Source: Bacillus sp. AFS098217 (GTDB taxonomy: Bacteria > Bacillota > Bacilli > Bacillales > Bacillaceae_G). Taken from it: a stretch of DNA of 39,449 nucleotides. The first letter of the stretch is position 1. Each line of letters begins with the position of its first letter. Both the position numbers and the translations under genes were made by a program. Positions 24,535 through 32,701 of this stretch are shown piece after piece. The notes beneath the pieces were generated by a model. It was given only the letters and a program-made list of their open reading frames with translations. It made no database searches and was not told where the DNA came from. The stretch covers positions 35,204 to 74,652 of the forward strand of contig NZ_NVPR01000057.1 of NCBI RefSeq assembly GCF_002551815.1. The letters are read 5' to 3'.

Positions 24535-25032
24535 TTTTAAAATTGCTTGTTCAACAACCTGTCCATCCAATGTTTTAAAAGAAACTTCCATTTCATTTTC
24601 ATTCATTTCTAACAAGGCAAATGTTTTTTCTATACGGGCACGTGGCAATAAAATGCTTCCTGGATTAATAAATAAAATCCCCTCATATATTTCCGCTCCT
24701 AGTATATGTGAATGCCCAAAGCATACAACATTCGCTCCTACCTCTTCTGCCCTATAAGCCAATGTCTGCAATGTCATTTTCACATTATGACGGTGCCCAT
24801 GCACAATCAAAAAGCGTACGCCCTTTACATCAGTAACAATCTCATCCTTAAAGCTATTGCAGAAATCACAATTTCCCTTTACGATATGAAACCCTTGTAC
24901 ATTCGGATGATCTAATGTTAACTCTGAGTCACCGCAATGAATCATGACATCAACTTTGCCCTCATACATTTCTTTTAATTGTTGTAACTCCTTCACCGAG
25001 CTGTGACTATCACTTACGATCAAAGCCTTCAT
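24526..25032 (-). CDS. ysnB: YsnB, YfcE/MJ0936-type metallophosphoesterase
   Basis: A 168-residue cytosolic phosphodiesterase of the calcineurin-like superfamily. The metal-binding motifs are in order: SDSHSS (8-13), HCGDSE (about 32-37), KGNCDF (about 52-57), VHGHRH (about 77-82) and GHSH (about 107). Small enzymes of this class hydrolyse simple phosphodiesters in vitro; the natural substrate is unknown. It lies 13 nt after rdgB, in the B. subtilis gene order. Confidence 0.92.
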   Translation of the reverse strand: MKALIVSDSHSSVKELQQLKEMYEGKVDVMIHCGDSELTLDHPNVQGFHIVKGNCDFCNSFKDEIVTDVKGVRFLIVHGHRHNVKMTLQTLAYRAEEVGANVVCFGHSHILGAEIYEGILFINPGSILLPRARIEKTFALLEMNENEMEVSFKTLDGQVVEQAILKRG

Positions 25033-25045
25033 CAGTCTCTCTCCC

Positions 25046-25654
25046 TTACTCTCCTAAAAACCATTCTGGGATTTTTTCTTCTAACTTACGAAGTGCACGT
25101 CCGCGGTGGCTAATTTCATTTTTCTCATCTGAAGTTAACTCAGCCATTGCTCCTTTATATTCTTCTACATAAAAGATTGGATCGTATCCAAAACCATTTT
25201 CACCACGTGGCTGCTCTAAAATCTTCCCTTCACACGTGCCGCTTACAATGACCGGTTCTTTATCATCTTCTGGGAAAGCAACCGCTAGCGCGCAATAAAA
25301 ACGTGCTGTACGTTTTTCCATTGAAATGTCCTCTAATTCTGTTAAAACCTTATCAATGTTCGCCTGGTCATCTTTTTGTTCACCAGCATAACGAGCAGAG
25401 CGCACACCAGGATTTCCATTTAAAGCATCAATAATAAGACCAGAATCATCTGCAATAACAATCGCATTCAGCTGTTTACATAAACTGTCTGCTTTTAAAA
25501 TTGCATTTTCTTCAAACGTTTCACCAGTTTCTTCTGCTTCTTCAATATGCGGGAAGTCATAAAGAGATTTCACTTCTAAATCAAATTTCTCAAATAGTTC
25601 CGCAAACTCACGAACTTTCCCCATGTTTTTCGTCGCAATAACAACTTCCTTCAT
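25046..25654 (-). CDS. rdgB: dITP/XTP pyrophosphatase (RdgB/HAM1, YsnA)
   Basis: House-cleaning enzyme that hydrolyses ITP, dITP and XTP to monophosphates, keeping deaminated purines out of nucleic acids. It is 202 residues. Family motifs are [16 protein letters not shown] (about 5-20), [11 protein letters not shown] (about 43), [25 protein letters not shown] (about 66-90), [12 protein letters not shown] (about 150) and SHRGRAL (about 182). An in-frame ATG 36 nt upstream was rejected because it overlaps rph and the AGGTGG ribosome-binding site fits the ATG at 25652-25654. Called ysnA in B. subtilis. Confidence 0.96.
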   Translation of the reverse strand: MKEVVIATKNMGKVREFAELFEKFDLEVKSLYDFPHIEEAEETGETFEENAILKADSLCKQLNAIVIADDSGLIIDALNGNPGVRSARYAGEQKDDQANIDKVLTELEDISMEKRTARFYCALAVAFPEDDKEPVIVSGTCEGKILEQPRGENGFGYDPIFYVEEYKGAMAELTSDEKNEISHRGRALRKLEEKIPEWFLGE

Positions 25655-25664
25655 ATTTCCACCT

Positions 25665-26402
25665 CTACTCCATATGAGATACGATGTCACCTAATGCTTC
25701 TTTTTGCTTTTCAACAAGTTGTAAAATCCCTTGTTCTGCAGCATCAAGTAATTCATTTAATTCAGCACGGCTAAATGTCGCTTCTTCTCCAGTTCCTTGC
25801 ACTTCAACAAACTGTCCTTTTCCAGTCATAATGACGTTCATATCAACATCAGCTTTAGAATCTTCTGCATAGTTTAAATCTAAAACAACACCTTGTTCTT
25901 CAACAATCCCAACTGATGTTGCAGCTAAATAATCTTTCACTGGAATTTTAGATACTTTTTCTGCTTGTAATAGCTTATCAAACGCTAATACCATTGCCAC
26001 ATAAGCACCTGTAATAGACGCTGTTCGCGTTCCGCCATCCGCTTGAATCACATCACAGTCAATCCAAACCGTTCTTTCACCAAGCGCTTCTAAATCCACA
26101 ACCGCACGGAGTGCTCGTCCAATTAGACGTTGAATTTCCATCGTACGTCCCGTTACCTTTCCTTTACTAGACTCACGAATTGTACGTTGCTCAGTCGCAC
26201 GTGGAATCATTGCATATTCTGCTGTTACCCAGCCTTTTCCTTCACCACGCATAAATGGTGGTACACGCTCTTCAATCGTTGCTGAACAAATTACCTTTGT
26301 ATCTCCAACTTCAATGAGTACAGACCCTTCCGGATGTTTTAAATAATTTGTATGAATATGTACATGGCGTAATTCTGCTGCTCCTCTACCATCTACTCGC
26401 AT
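25665..26402 (-). CDS. rph: ribonuclease PH
   Basis: Phosphorolytic 3'-5' exoribonuclease that trims tRNA 3' ends. It is 245 residues. Typical segments are [28 protein letters not shown] (shortened: start [11 protein letters not shown]), [20 protein letters not shown] (about 50-69), the phosphate-site region [38 protein letters not shown] (about 115) and [20 protein letters not shown] (about 175). It leads rph-rdgB-ysnB. Confidence 0.97.
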   Translation of the reverse strand: MRVDGRGAAELRHVHIHTNYLKHPEGSVLIEVGDTKVICSATIEERVPPFMRGEGKGWVTAEYAMIPRATEQRTIRESSKGKVTGRTMEIQRLIGRALRAVVDLEALGERTVWIDCDVIQADGGTRTASITGAYVAMVLAFDKLLQAEKVSKIPVKDYLAATSVGIVEEQGVVLDLNYAEDSKADVDMNVIMTGKGQFVEVQGTGEEATFSRAELNELLDAAEQGILQLVEKQKEALGDIVSHME

Positions 26403-26473
26403 AAAATAACCCCCTCATAACTACTACTTGTTAGTATAGCCAACTTTAAATATATGATATGTATAACAATAGA

Positions 26474-26503
26474 AGAAGGGGAACTCAAAAGCAATTCCCC
26501 TTT
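26474..26503 (-). terminator. terminator after gerM
   Basis: Arms AAGGGGAA / TTCCCCTT around a 13-nt loop; on the minus strand TTCTTCTATTG follows. It separates gerM from the rph unit. Confidence 0.7.
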
Positions 26504-26532
26504 CTTACATAAGTATATCAAATTATTTGCGA

Positions 26533-27579
26533 TTAAAAACTACCTGTATTCACGTTTTGTGGACGATCAACAGGTTTTGTTAGTTTCTCACCCTTCTCAT
26601 TAACAAGATTTGCTTTTCCATTTACTTCAACAGAAACATTCTTCATCCCTTGTTTTTCTGTTAAAGATAAGACGAGCGCTTGCAATACATAATTTGAAAT
26701 CATATTTTTATCTTTGTTTGCATATATATTTTCATTAAAATTTAATGTAACCTTTCCATCTTGTACTTTCGGTGTACTGACAAGCTTCACGTCAGGGTTA
26801 AAATCATTAAGTAAAGAAGAATGAGACGGCCCTTTTACAAGCTCATTTACAACCGTTTCCACTTCATTTTCTTTTCCCTCTGCAACACGGCGCGTTACCG
26901 GTACATAGTACTGTTGTTTATTATTTTGTGCCATGAAATAAAGTGTAACAGGTTTCGTATTTGTTACATCTGCCACTTGTTCATCATCGAAGTTAATACC
27001 ATCAGCACGGCTCACAGCCTCACCGAGCGGCGTACCTCCAACAGGCATTTTTGCCAATTTCTCACCATTTATTTGAAATTTGACTTGTTTAATATCTTTA
27101 AATTGTGTTAACGTCCAAGCGACCGATTCAACGATTTGACGCTCTTCTTCTTTTTTATAGCTTTTCATTTCCTTTGAAAAATCAACAACCGCTGTCCCAT
27201 CTTTTTTCAAATCAACAGACATCGTTGTATTCGCTGGAAGAACCGCCTGAAATCCATTTGGCAACAAATCCGTTACCGGACCATCCTTCACGAGGTATTC
27301 TAATGTTTGTTTCACAACTTCATTCTCTTTTGGCACAGGCATCGCTATTGTTTGTGGTACAACATAACCATTCTTATCAACAAGGTACAACTCTCTGTTT
27401 ATCGTTTTTCCTTGTTTGTCCTTCTTTGCAGTGTCTTTTTTTTCACCTTCTGTATACGAAACTTTTTTCGGTGGATCAATTTGTTCTGTTTCTTTCTCCT
27501 TATTTAACAAACCGCATCCTGATAATAAAGCTGCGCTTACTGTGACACAAACAAGCCATTTAAAAGCGGATTTAGGCAT
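26533..27579 (-). CDS. gerM: GerM, sporulation/germination lipoprotein
   Basis: A 348-residue lipoprotein. A signal peptide ends in the lipobox LLSGC (Cys 22). Two GerMN (sporulation/germination) domains follow, about 85-195 and 225-335, each with the pattern V...L..LVKGP...(L)P.. and TLNFNENI / AVVDFSKEM. In B. subtilis GerM is made in the mother cell under sigma-E and links to the SpoIIIA-SpoIIQ complex. The sequence CGTATACATAT about 40 nt upstream of the ATG resembles a sigma-E -10 region, but I could not place a convincing -35. It lies between racE and rph as in B. subtilis. Confidence 0.93.
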   Translation of the reverse strand: MPKSAFKWLVCVTVSAALLSGCGLLNKEKETEQIDPPKKVSYTEGEKKDTAKKDKQGKTINRELYLVDKNGYVVPQTIAMPVPKENEVVKQTLEYLVKDGPVTDLLPNGFQAVLPANTTMSVDLKKDGTAVVDFSKEMKSYKKEEERQIVESVAWTLTQFKDIKQVKFQINGEKLAKMPVGGTPLGEAVSRADGINFDDEQVADVTNTKPVTLYFMAQNNKQQYYVPVTRRVAEGKENEVETVVNELVKGPSHSSLLNDFNPDVKLVSTPKVQDGKVTLNFNENIYANKDKNMISNYVLQALVLSLTEKQGMKNVSVEVNGKANLVNEKGEKLTKPVDRPQNVNTGSF

Positions 27580-27680
27580 ACCAATTCCCCCTAAAATCTA
27601 AGTTTGTACTATATGTATACGAGCTTCTTATCGTTTTAGAACAAGCAATGACAACTTATATTACAATTTATAAAGTAAAA

Positions 27681-27704
27681 AAACTCCTGAATTCTCAGGA
27701 GTTT
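27681..27704 (-). terminator. terminator after racE
   Basis: Perfect 10-bp arms AAACTCCTGA / TCAGGAGTTT with a 4-nt loop, followed on the minus strand by TTTTACTTTA. Confidence 0.9.
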
Positions 27705-27721
27705 CTTATATGAATCTACTA

Positions 27722-28528
27722 TTATCTTGTTTCTAAATGAATGTGCTTCACATTTTCTATTGGCTGTCCGAACCATTTAGAAGCAATTTCTTTGAATAAA
27801 TCTATTTTCCCTGTCGTTAAGAAAAGATGATCACTTTGTTCTTCTCTCTCATTTAACATCTTACTGTGGTATAAAATCGTACTTACTTCACGAGCTGTTT
27901 CATCACCTGAACTAATTAACTGCACTTTATCACCCATTACTCGTTTAATAACAGGTCCTAAAATTGGGTAATGTGTACACCCTAAAATCAGTGTATCGAT
28001 TTCAGTATTTTTTAATGGTTGCAATGTTCCTCTAACAACCTCATATGCCATTTCACTCTCAAAGTTTCCACTCTCTACAAGTTCCACAAATGGCGGACAT
28101 GCTAAACTCTCTACCATAACGCGGTTATTAATAGATTTTAACGCTTCTTCATACGCACCACTTTTCACTGTCCCGATTGTACCGATAACTCCAACATGGT
28201 ACGTATTTGTTACTTTTAACGCTGTACGCGAACCAGGGTGAATGACTCCTACCACTGGAATTGGTAACTGTTTTTGCATCTCTTCTAATACAACTGCAGT
28301 TGCAGTATTACAAGCAATGACTAGCATTTTAATATTTAACGCTAATAGATGCTCCGTCATTTCCCATGTGAATTGACGCACTTCCTCCCGAGAACGCGGG
28401 CCATAAGGACAACGTGCTGTATCTCCTAAATATATAATACGCTCTTTTGGCAGCTGACGAATTAACTCCTTCGCTACTGTTAATCCCCCTACTCCTGAAT
28501 CAATGACACCAATCGCTCTATTCAACAT
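27722..28528 (-). CDS. racE: glutamate racemase
   Basis: Makes D-glutamate for peptidoglycan. It is 268 residues from the chosen start. Both catalytic cysteines are visible: [10 protein letters not shown] (about 72) and [10 protein letters not shown] (about 183). The substrate-loop motifs [14 protein letters not shown] (about 8), [11 protein letters not shown] (about 33) and [11 protein letters not shown] are present. An in-frame ATG 18 nt upstream lacks a ribosome-binding site; the chosen MLNRAIG start has a weak GGGTGA close by, so the exact start is less sure than the function. B. cereus-group bacteria usually have two glutamate racemases; this is the one next to gerM/gerE. Confidence 0.95.
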   Translation of the reverse strand: MLNRAIGVIDSGVGGLTVAKELIRQLPKERIIYLGDTARCPYGPRSREEVRQFTWEMTEHLLALNIKMLVIACNTATAVVLEEMQKQLPIPVVGVIHPGSRTALKVTNTYHVGVIGTIGTVKSGAYEEALKSINNRVMVESLACPPFVELVESGNFESEMAYEVVRGTLQPLKNTEIDTLILGCTHYPILGPVIKRVMGDKVQLISSGDETAREVSTILYHSKMLNEREEQSDHLFLTTGKIDLFKEIASKWFGQPIENVKHIHLETR

Positions 28529-28693
28529 AATCACCCGTTTTCTCATTCATCATCTTTTTTTACTATTAGTATATCTTACATACTTTAAAATGTAATAAAT
28601 CTAAAGTATCCTGTTAATCATTTTTTTAATATGTACCTGTATAGACCAGGACCTTTTTTATTTTGCTCCTTTTCTTCATAATTTGCAAGACAG

Positions 28694-28725
28694 AAAAATA
28701 GCCGACCCTTTATTAAAAGTCGGCT
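28694..28725 (-). terminator. terminator after gerE
   Basis: Arms AGCCGAC / GTCGGCT with a 12-nt loop, followed on the minus strand by ATTTTTCTG, just after the gerE stop. Confidence 0.85.
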
Positions 28726-28732
28726 TCCTCTA

Positions 28733-28957
28733 TTATAATTCGAGTTCTCCCATACGAAGAAGTTCAACAACCGCTTGCGAGCGTCCTTTAACCCCTAGCT
28801 TTTGCATTGCATTTGATATATGGTTGCGTACGGTCTTTTCACTAATAAAAAGTTCACTTGCAATTTCTTTCGTCGTTTTATCTTGAACCAGTAATTCAAA
28901 TACTTCTCTCTCTCTCTTTGTGAGTAACGGTTTAGATTGATATGCTTTTTCCTTCAA
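28733..28957 (-). CDS. gerE: GerE, late mother-cell sporulation regulator (TTG start)
   Basis: A 74-residue LuxR-type helix-turn-helix protein without a receiver domain. [21 protein letters not shown] and [22 protein letters not shown] form the four-helix DNA-binding unit. The sequence is almost that of B. subtilis GerE, which activates and represses coat genes with sigma-K. Translation appears to start at TTG (28955-28957), 9 nt after AGGAGGG; no other start gives the normal N-terminus [24 protein letters not shown] upstream hints at a sigma-K -10 box, but a matching -35 was not found. Confidence 0.96.
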   Translation of the reverse strand: MKEKAYQSKPLLTKREREVFELLVQDKTTKEIASELFISEKTVRNHISNAMQKLGVKGRSQAVVELLRMGELEL

Positions 28958-29605
28958 CTGGTATAACCCTCCTTGCTTAAGCCAGAGCTGTATATGTGTA
29001 AGTTGGGTGTTTATTTAGTCAAGATATTGTATGAATGAAATGTGCTAGTGGTGAATGAAAATAGGCTACATTTCGTGTGTTATTTCAGATTTACATATAC
29101 TTTATACATTTCAACTCAAAATGTATGTATAAAATGATCATTGCATATAGAATGAACTATATAAATTCATTTTAATGTTTCGACATCTAAATCCCTGCTA
29201 TGCAGAATACACAGTAACCCTACACTCGTTTGCTCTTTCTGCTGTTAATTCGCATGTGGCAGAAAAAGGCCCTGACCGCTTCTATGCATGAATAGATGCT
29301 CTCTCCCACCTAAAAAGAGGGGTTTTATATCGTTTTTTTATTGATGTATAAAAAAAGCCTATTTCGATACAAGATCATCTTTTCAATCAAATAGTTTTAT
29401 AATTTCTTATCTAAACAGTAACCCTACACGCTATACCTGCTCTAACACTATACTAAGGATTGTCTCTACAAACCGTTCCCACATATATATTAAACACTCC
29501 ATTTATTACCTCTTCATTTTCAGAAACCTTTCCCATAAAGTCGTTCATACTACTAGATAGAATCAATTCACTTTGTACGCAAAATTATATATTGGTGGTG
29601 TTATT
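28958..29605. other. long intergenic region between gerE and kimA
   Basis: About 650 nt between diverging genes. It holds the dispersed-repeat copy at 29211-29352 and a 15-bp direct repeat (ACAGTAACCCTACAC at 29211-29225 and 29415-29429). The 250 nt before kimA have no pattern of the ydaO c-di-AMP riboswitch. No credible gene seen. Confidence 0.5.
29211..29352 (-). repeat. dispersed repeat, copy B
   Basis: Read on the minus strand it has TATACATCAATAAAAAAACG, CCCCTCTTTTTAGGTGGGAG, AGAGCATCTATTCATGCATA, GAAGCGGTCAGGGCC and CTGCCACATGCG in order. The first part matches 39380-39449 closely; the later part matches 17930-18030. Its far end coincides with the 15-bp direct repeat ACAGTAACCCTACAC, repeated 204 bp away. 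Confidence 0.75.
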
Positions 29606-31429
29606 ATGTTTTCAGTCTTCAAACGATTTTTAATTGGTAGACCACTTAAATCAACAGCACTAGGAGAACAAAAATTAAATAAACTTAAAGCACTTGCAAT
29701 TTTGTCTTCTGATGCTCTTTCTTCTGTTGCTTACGGGACTGAACAAATTTTAATTGTTCTCGCTGCATTTGGAGCGATTGCTTTTTGGTATTCTATTCCG
29801 ATTGCAGTAGGTGTTTTAATCTTATTAACAGCACTTATTTTATCTTACAGACAAATCATCTATTCTTACCCGCACGGCGGCGGTGCTTACGTTGTTTCAA
29901 AGAAAAACTTAGGTACGAACGCTGGACTGATCGCCGGGGGATCACTACTTGTAGATTATATTCTGACTGTAGCAGTAAGTGTTTCAGCTGGAACTGACGC
30001 CATTACATCAGCCTTTCCAACATTGCATCCTTACACCGTTCCGATTGCAGTTATACTTGTCATGTTTATTACGATTTTGAATTTAAGAGGCGTGACGGAA
30101 TCAGCTTCCATTTTAGCCTATCCTGTCTATCTTTTTGCATTTGCACTTGTTATTTTAATTATTGTTGGGATTGTAAAAATTACTACCGGACAAGCTCCCG
30201 CCAATTTACATACACCAATTGGGACTGTCGTACCAGGCATTACACTATTTTTCTTATTAAAAGCATTTTCATCTGGCTGCTCTGCCTTAACAGGAGTAGA
30301 GGCTATTTCAAATGCAATTCCAAACTTCAAAGAACCAGCAGCAAAAAATGCAGCAAAAACATTAGTGATGATGGGAACGATTCTCGCTATTTTATTTACG
30401 GGTATCACATTTTTAGCATATTGGTATGGAATTGCTCCAAAGCATAACGAAACTGTCGTGTCTCAAATTGCTTCAAGTGTATTTGGAAGAAATTTCATAT
30501 ACTACTTTATCCAAGGAACTACGGCGCTTATTTTAGTATTAGCTGCCAACACAGGATTTTCAGCGTTTCCACTTTTAGCATTTAATTTAGCATCAGATAA
30601 ATATATGCCGCGTATGTATTTAATGCGAGGGGATCGCTTAGGATATTCAAATGGAATTATTACGTTAGGAATCGGTTCTATCCTTTTAATCATAGCTTTC
30701 CACGGAAAAACCGAACAACTTATTCCACTGTATGCCGTAGGGGTATTCATTCCTTTCACATTGTCACAAACAGGTATGATTATAAAATGGTTACGAGAAA
30801 AACCACAAGGATGGATGCCTAAATTACTAACAAACTTATTAGGTGCTCTTATTTCATTAACTGTGCTTCTCATTTTCTTTATTACAAAATTTGCACAAGT
30901 ATGGTCCATTTTTATCTTTCTACCTATCATTGTCTTCATTTTTCATCGCATCCACCATCACTATGATGCAGTAGGAGAACAATTACGGGTTAATTTTGAT
31001 GAAATTACCGAAAAATCAAACGGTAATATCGTAATTGTTCCCATCGCTGGCATTACAAAAGTAGTCGAGCAATCCATCAATTATGCAGAAACAATTAGCG
31101 ATCAAGTTATCGCTGTATATGTAGCTTTTGATAAAGAAAGCGAACTACGTATGCAGGAAAAATGGAAAGAATGGCAACCGAACATTCGCCTTGTTACCTT
31201 TATCTCATCTTACCGAAGTTTAATGCGACCTATCGCAAAATTGATTACAATTATTCAGCATAAAGCACAAGAAAAAAACCGCTTTGTTACTGTTTTAATT
31301 CCGCAATTCATTACAAAGAAAAGCTGGCATAATATTTTACACAATCAATCAAGTGTGTTGCTTCGCGTTTACCTTTTATATAAGAAAAATGTTATCGTTA
31401 CAACAGTACCGTATCGCTTTCGGAAATAA
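29606..31429 (+). CDS. kimA: KimA-type high-affinity potassium importer (APC superfamily)
   Basis: A 607-residue K+/H+ symporter, the same length as B. subtilis KimA (YdaO). About 12 membrane helices fill residues 25-460. Characteristic segments are FLIGRPLKSTALGEQKLNKL (N-terminus), SSDALSSVAYGTEQIL (about 32-47), SYPHGGGAYVVSKKNLG and AFSSGCSALTGVEAISNAIPNF. A cytosolic USP-like C-terminal domain (about 475-607) ends with LIPQFITKKSWHNILHNQS; in KimA c-di-AMP inhibits the transporter. The ATG at 29606 follows GGTGGTG; an upstream in-frame ATG has no such site. The stop codon lies inside the ATAAA boundary of a bcr1 repeat. Confidence 0.93.
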   Translation: MFSVFKRFLIGRPLKSTALGEQKLNKLKALAILSSDALSSVAYGTEQILIVLAAFGAIAFWYSIPIAVGVLILLTALILSYRQIIYSYPHGGGAYVVSKKNLGTNAGLIAGGSLLVDYILTVAVSVSAGTDAITSAFPTLHPYTVPIAVILVMFITILNLRGVTESASILAYPVYLFAFALVILIIVGIVKITTGQAPANLHTPIGTVVPGITLFFLLKAFSSGCSALTGVEAISNAIPNFKEPAAKNAAKTLVMMGTILAILFTGITFLAYWYGIAPKHNETVVSQIASSVFGRNFIYYFIQGTTALILVLAANTGFSAFPLLAFNLASDKYMPRMYLMRGDRLGYSNGIITLGIGSILLIIAFHGKTEQLIPLYAVGVFIPFTLSQTGMIIKWLREKPQGWMPKLLTNLLGALISLTVLLIFFITKFAQVWSIFIFLPIIVFIFHRIHHHYDAVGEQLRVNFDEITEKSNGNIVIVPIAGITKVVEQSINYAETISDQVIAVYVAFDKESELRMQEKWKEWQPNIRLVTFISSYRSLMRPIAKLITIIQHKAQEKNRFVTVLIPQFITKKSWHNILHNQSSVLLRVYLLYKKNVIVTTVPYRFRK

Positions 31430-31583
31430 AGCGAAACTTTAATCAGTGGGGGTTTTCTTCATCCCCCACTGATTATTAGTTGAACGAATCGGGCTTTTAC
31501 GGGCAGTTGCCCCCCTACCTAACTTCTTTGCTTTTGCTGAATTTTGAGGTGAGGGTCTTACTGCCCGCAAATAGCGGGATAAA
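31426..31583. repeat. bcr1 repeat, complete copy (158 bp)
   Basis: Bounded by ATAAA at 31426-31430 and 31579-31583, inverted relative to the copy at 15773-15927. The hairpin AATCAGTGGGGG / CCCCCACTGATT right after the kimA stop could serve as a terminator. The next 160 nt to the PspC gene hold no other recognisable element. Confidence 0.88.
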
Positions 31584-31747
31584 TTCATATATACCTAAAA
31601 AACCATTACAAACATGTAATCTTCTTTCAGGAAACTGTAATATTATTTGATAGTTCCCTTGCGCTTTTCCTTATAAAATAAAAATAGAAGATATCACCGA
31701 TACATATAAAAATAACTGGTGGTATCCAAAAAGGAGAGGATTTTATA

Positions 31748-31933
31748 ATGGAAAAAAAGTTACGTAGATCTGAAGCCGATAAAGTATTATTTGGTGTATG
31801 CGGTGGTTTAGGAGAATATTTCGACATAAGCGCTAGTATGATTCGAATTCTTTGGGTGATTGCAATTCTATGTTTCGGAACAGGCTTTTTAGCTTACCTT
31901 GTTTGTTTATTGCTTATGCCACGTTCTTACTAA
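31748..31933 (+). CDS. PspC-domain membrane protein
   Basis: A 61-residue protein that is essentially one PspC domain. The N-terminal RRSEADKVLFGVCGGLGEYF has the family signature (G.CGGLAEYF), followed by DISASMIRILWVIAIL and a membrane helix to the C-terminus (GTGFLAYLVCLLLMP). Such proteins are linked to envelope stress; stand-alone copies in Bacillus have no defined role. AAAGGAGAGG precedes the ATG and a strong terminator follows the stop. Confidence 0.92.
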   Translation: MEKKLRRSEADKVLFGVCGGLGEYFDISASMIRILWVIAILCFGTGFLAYLVCLLLMPRSY

Positions 31934-31964
31934 AAGGCACCGGTACCTACTTGGTGCCTTTTTT
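31932..31964 (+). terminator. terminator after PspC gene
   Basis: Arms AAGGCACC / GGTGCCTT followed by TTTT, immediately after the stop codon. Confidence 0.88.
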
Positions 31965-32109
31965 GTATCTTTCATTTATTAACTTATTTCCCTATATATT
32001 CCCTGCCGGACTCTCACTTATCGGTATGATTATCATAATAGCTGGAATGGTCGCAAATAGTATTTTAAATCGCTCTGCTTCAGTTGCTACACAAAAGAAA
32101 ACAGCATAG
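31963..32109 (+). pseudogene. possible remnant of a small membrane-protein gene
   Basis: An open frame with coding-like content, LYLSFINLFPYIFPAGLSLI and then GMIIIIAGMVANSILNRSAS, ends VATQKKTA. It has one clear hydrophobic helix and a polar tail, like a small membrane protein. Yet the only starts are a TTG inside the preceding terminator and a late ATG, and there is no ribosome-binding site. A decayed gene that lost its 5' end is the best guess; chance is not excluded. Confidence 0.25.
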
Positions 32110-32115
32110 CAATAG

Positions 32116-32155
32116 GTAAAAAAACGAGCCCTCTTATATGAGACTCGCTTTTTTA
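32116..32155. terminator. bidirectional terminator after the Rrf2 gene
   Basis: The imperfect arms GTAAAAAAACGAG..CTC and GAG..CTCGCTTTTTTAC give T-runs in both directions. It overlaps the stop codon of the Rrf2 gene on the minus strand. Confidence 0.65.
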
Positions 32156-32584
32156 CTTTTTGATTTTCGATTGTAAATTTGTAACAAGCTGCTGAACTGT
32201 TACATTCGCAAGTACATTTTCCATCGCTTCTTGTGCTTGCATTAATATAATCTCTAATACGGATTGAATATTAGCTCCTACTGGACATTCAATGTTGGGA
32301 TTCTCATGGAAAGAAAATAGATGCCCTTCTTCCACTACTTCCACTGCTTTATATACATCAAGTAATGTAATCTCATCTAAATCACGAGCAAGTGACGTAC
32401 CGCCTTTTCCAGCTTGGACATCAACAAGACCCGCTCTCTTCAACATTCCTGTAATGCGACGAATCACAACTGGATTTGTATTCACACTACCGGCAATCCA
32501 TTCAGAGGTACAGCGAGAGTTTCGATCTATCGCAAGTAACGTTAACATATGAACACCTACTGTAAAACGGCTACTAATTCCCAT
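32153..32584 (-). CDS. Rrf2-family transcriptional regulator
   Basis: A 143-residue winged-helix protein. The DNA-binding half (about 1-65) has SSRFTVGVHMLTLLAIDR, TSEWIAGSVNTNPVVIRRIT and the wing GKGGTSLARDLDEITLLDVYKAVE. It lacks the three-cysteine cluster of IscR/NsrR; only one cysteine (NIECPVG) lies in the effector region, as in YwnA/CymR-like members. The ATG at 32582-32584 follows AAGGAGGG; an upstream in-frame ATG would overlap that site. It lies alone between PspC and the ABC genes, with no co-oriented target beside it. Confidence 0.9.
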   Translation of the reverse strand: MGISSRFTVGVHMLTLLAIDRNSRCTSEWIAGSVNTNPVVIRRITGMLKRAGLVDVQAGKGGTSLARDLDEITLLDVYKAVEVVEEGHLFSFHENPNIECPVGANIQSVLEIILMQAQEAMENVLANVTVQQLVTNLQSKIKK

Positions 32585-32664
32585 CTGCACACCCTCCTTT
32601 ACGTTCATTCTATCAAAAGACGATACATATTATTATATACTATTTCTTATTTACACATAAAGAA

Positions 32665-32695
32665 AAAGCATGATTCCCTTAGAAAATCACGCTTT
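32665..32695 (-). terminator. terminator after the ABC transporter operon
   Basis: Arms AAAGCGTGATT / AATCATGCTTT with one mismatch, followed on the minus strand by TTCTTT. Confidence 0.7.
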
Positions 32696-32701
32696 GCCTT
32701 C

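Noticed and set aside
27105-27545. 146-codon plus-strand open frame antisense to gerM
   Set aside because: Shadow frame of a clearly identified lipoprotein gene, without start signals.
29352-29605. c-di-AMP (ydaO) riboswitch upstream of kimA
   Set aside because: The conserved G-rich blocks expected for this class are not visible; reported as an absence instead.
31852-32109. 85-codon open frame starting inside the PspC gene
   Set aside because: Its N-terminal half is the PspC gene in another frame and it runs through a strong terminator; only the 3' part is kept, as a possible remnant.
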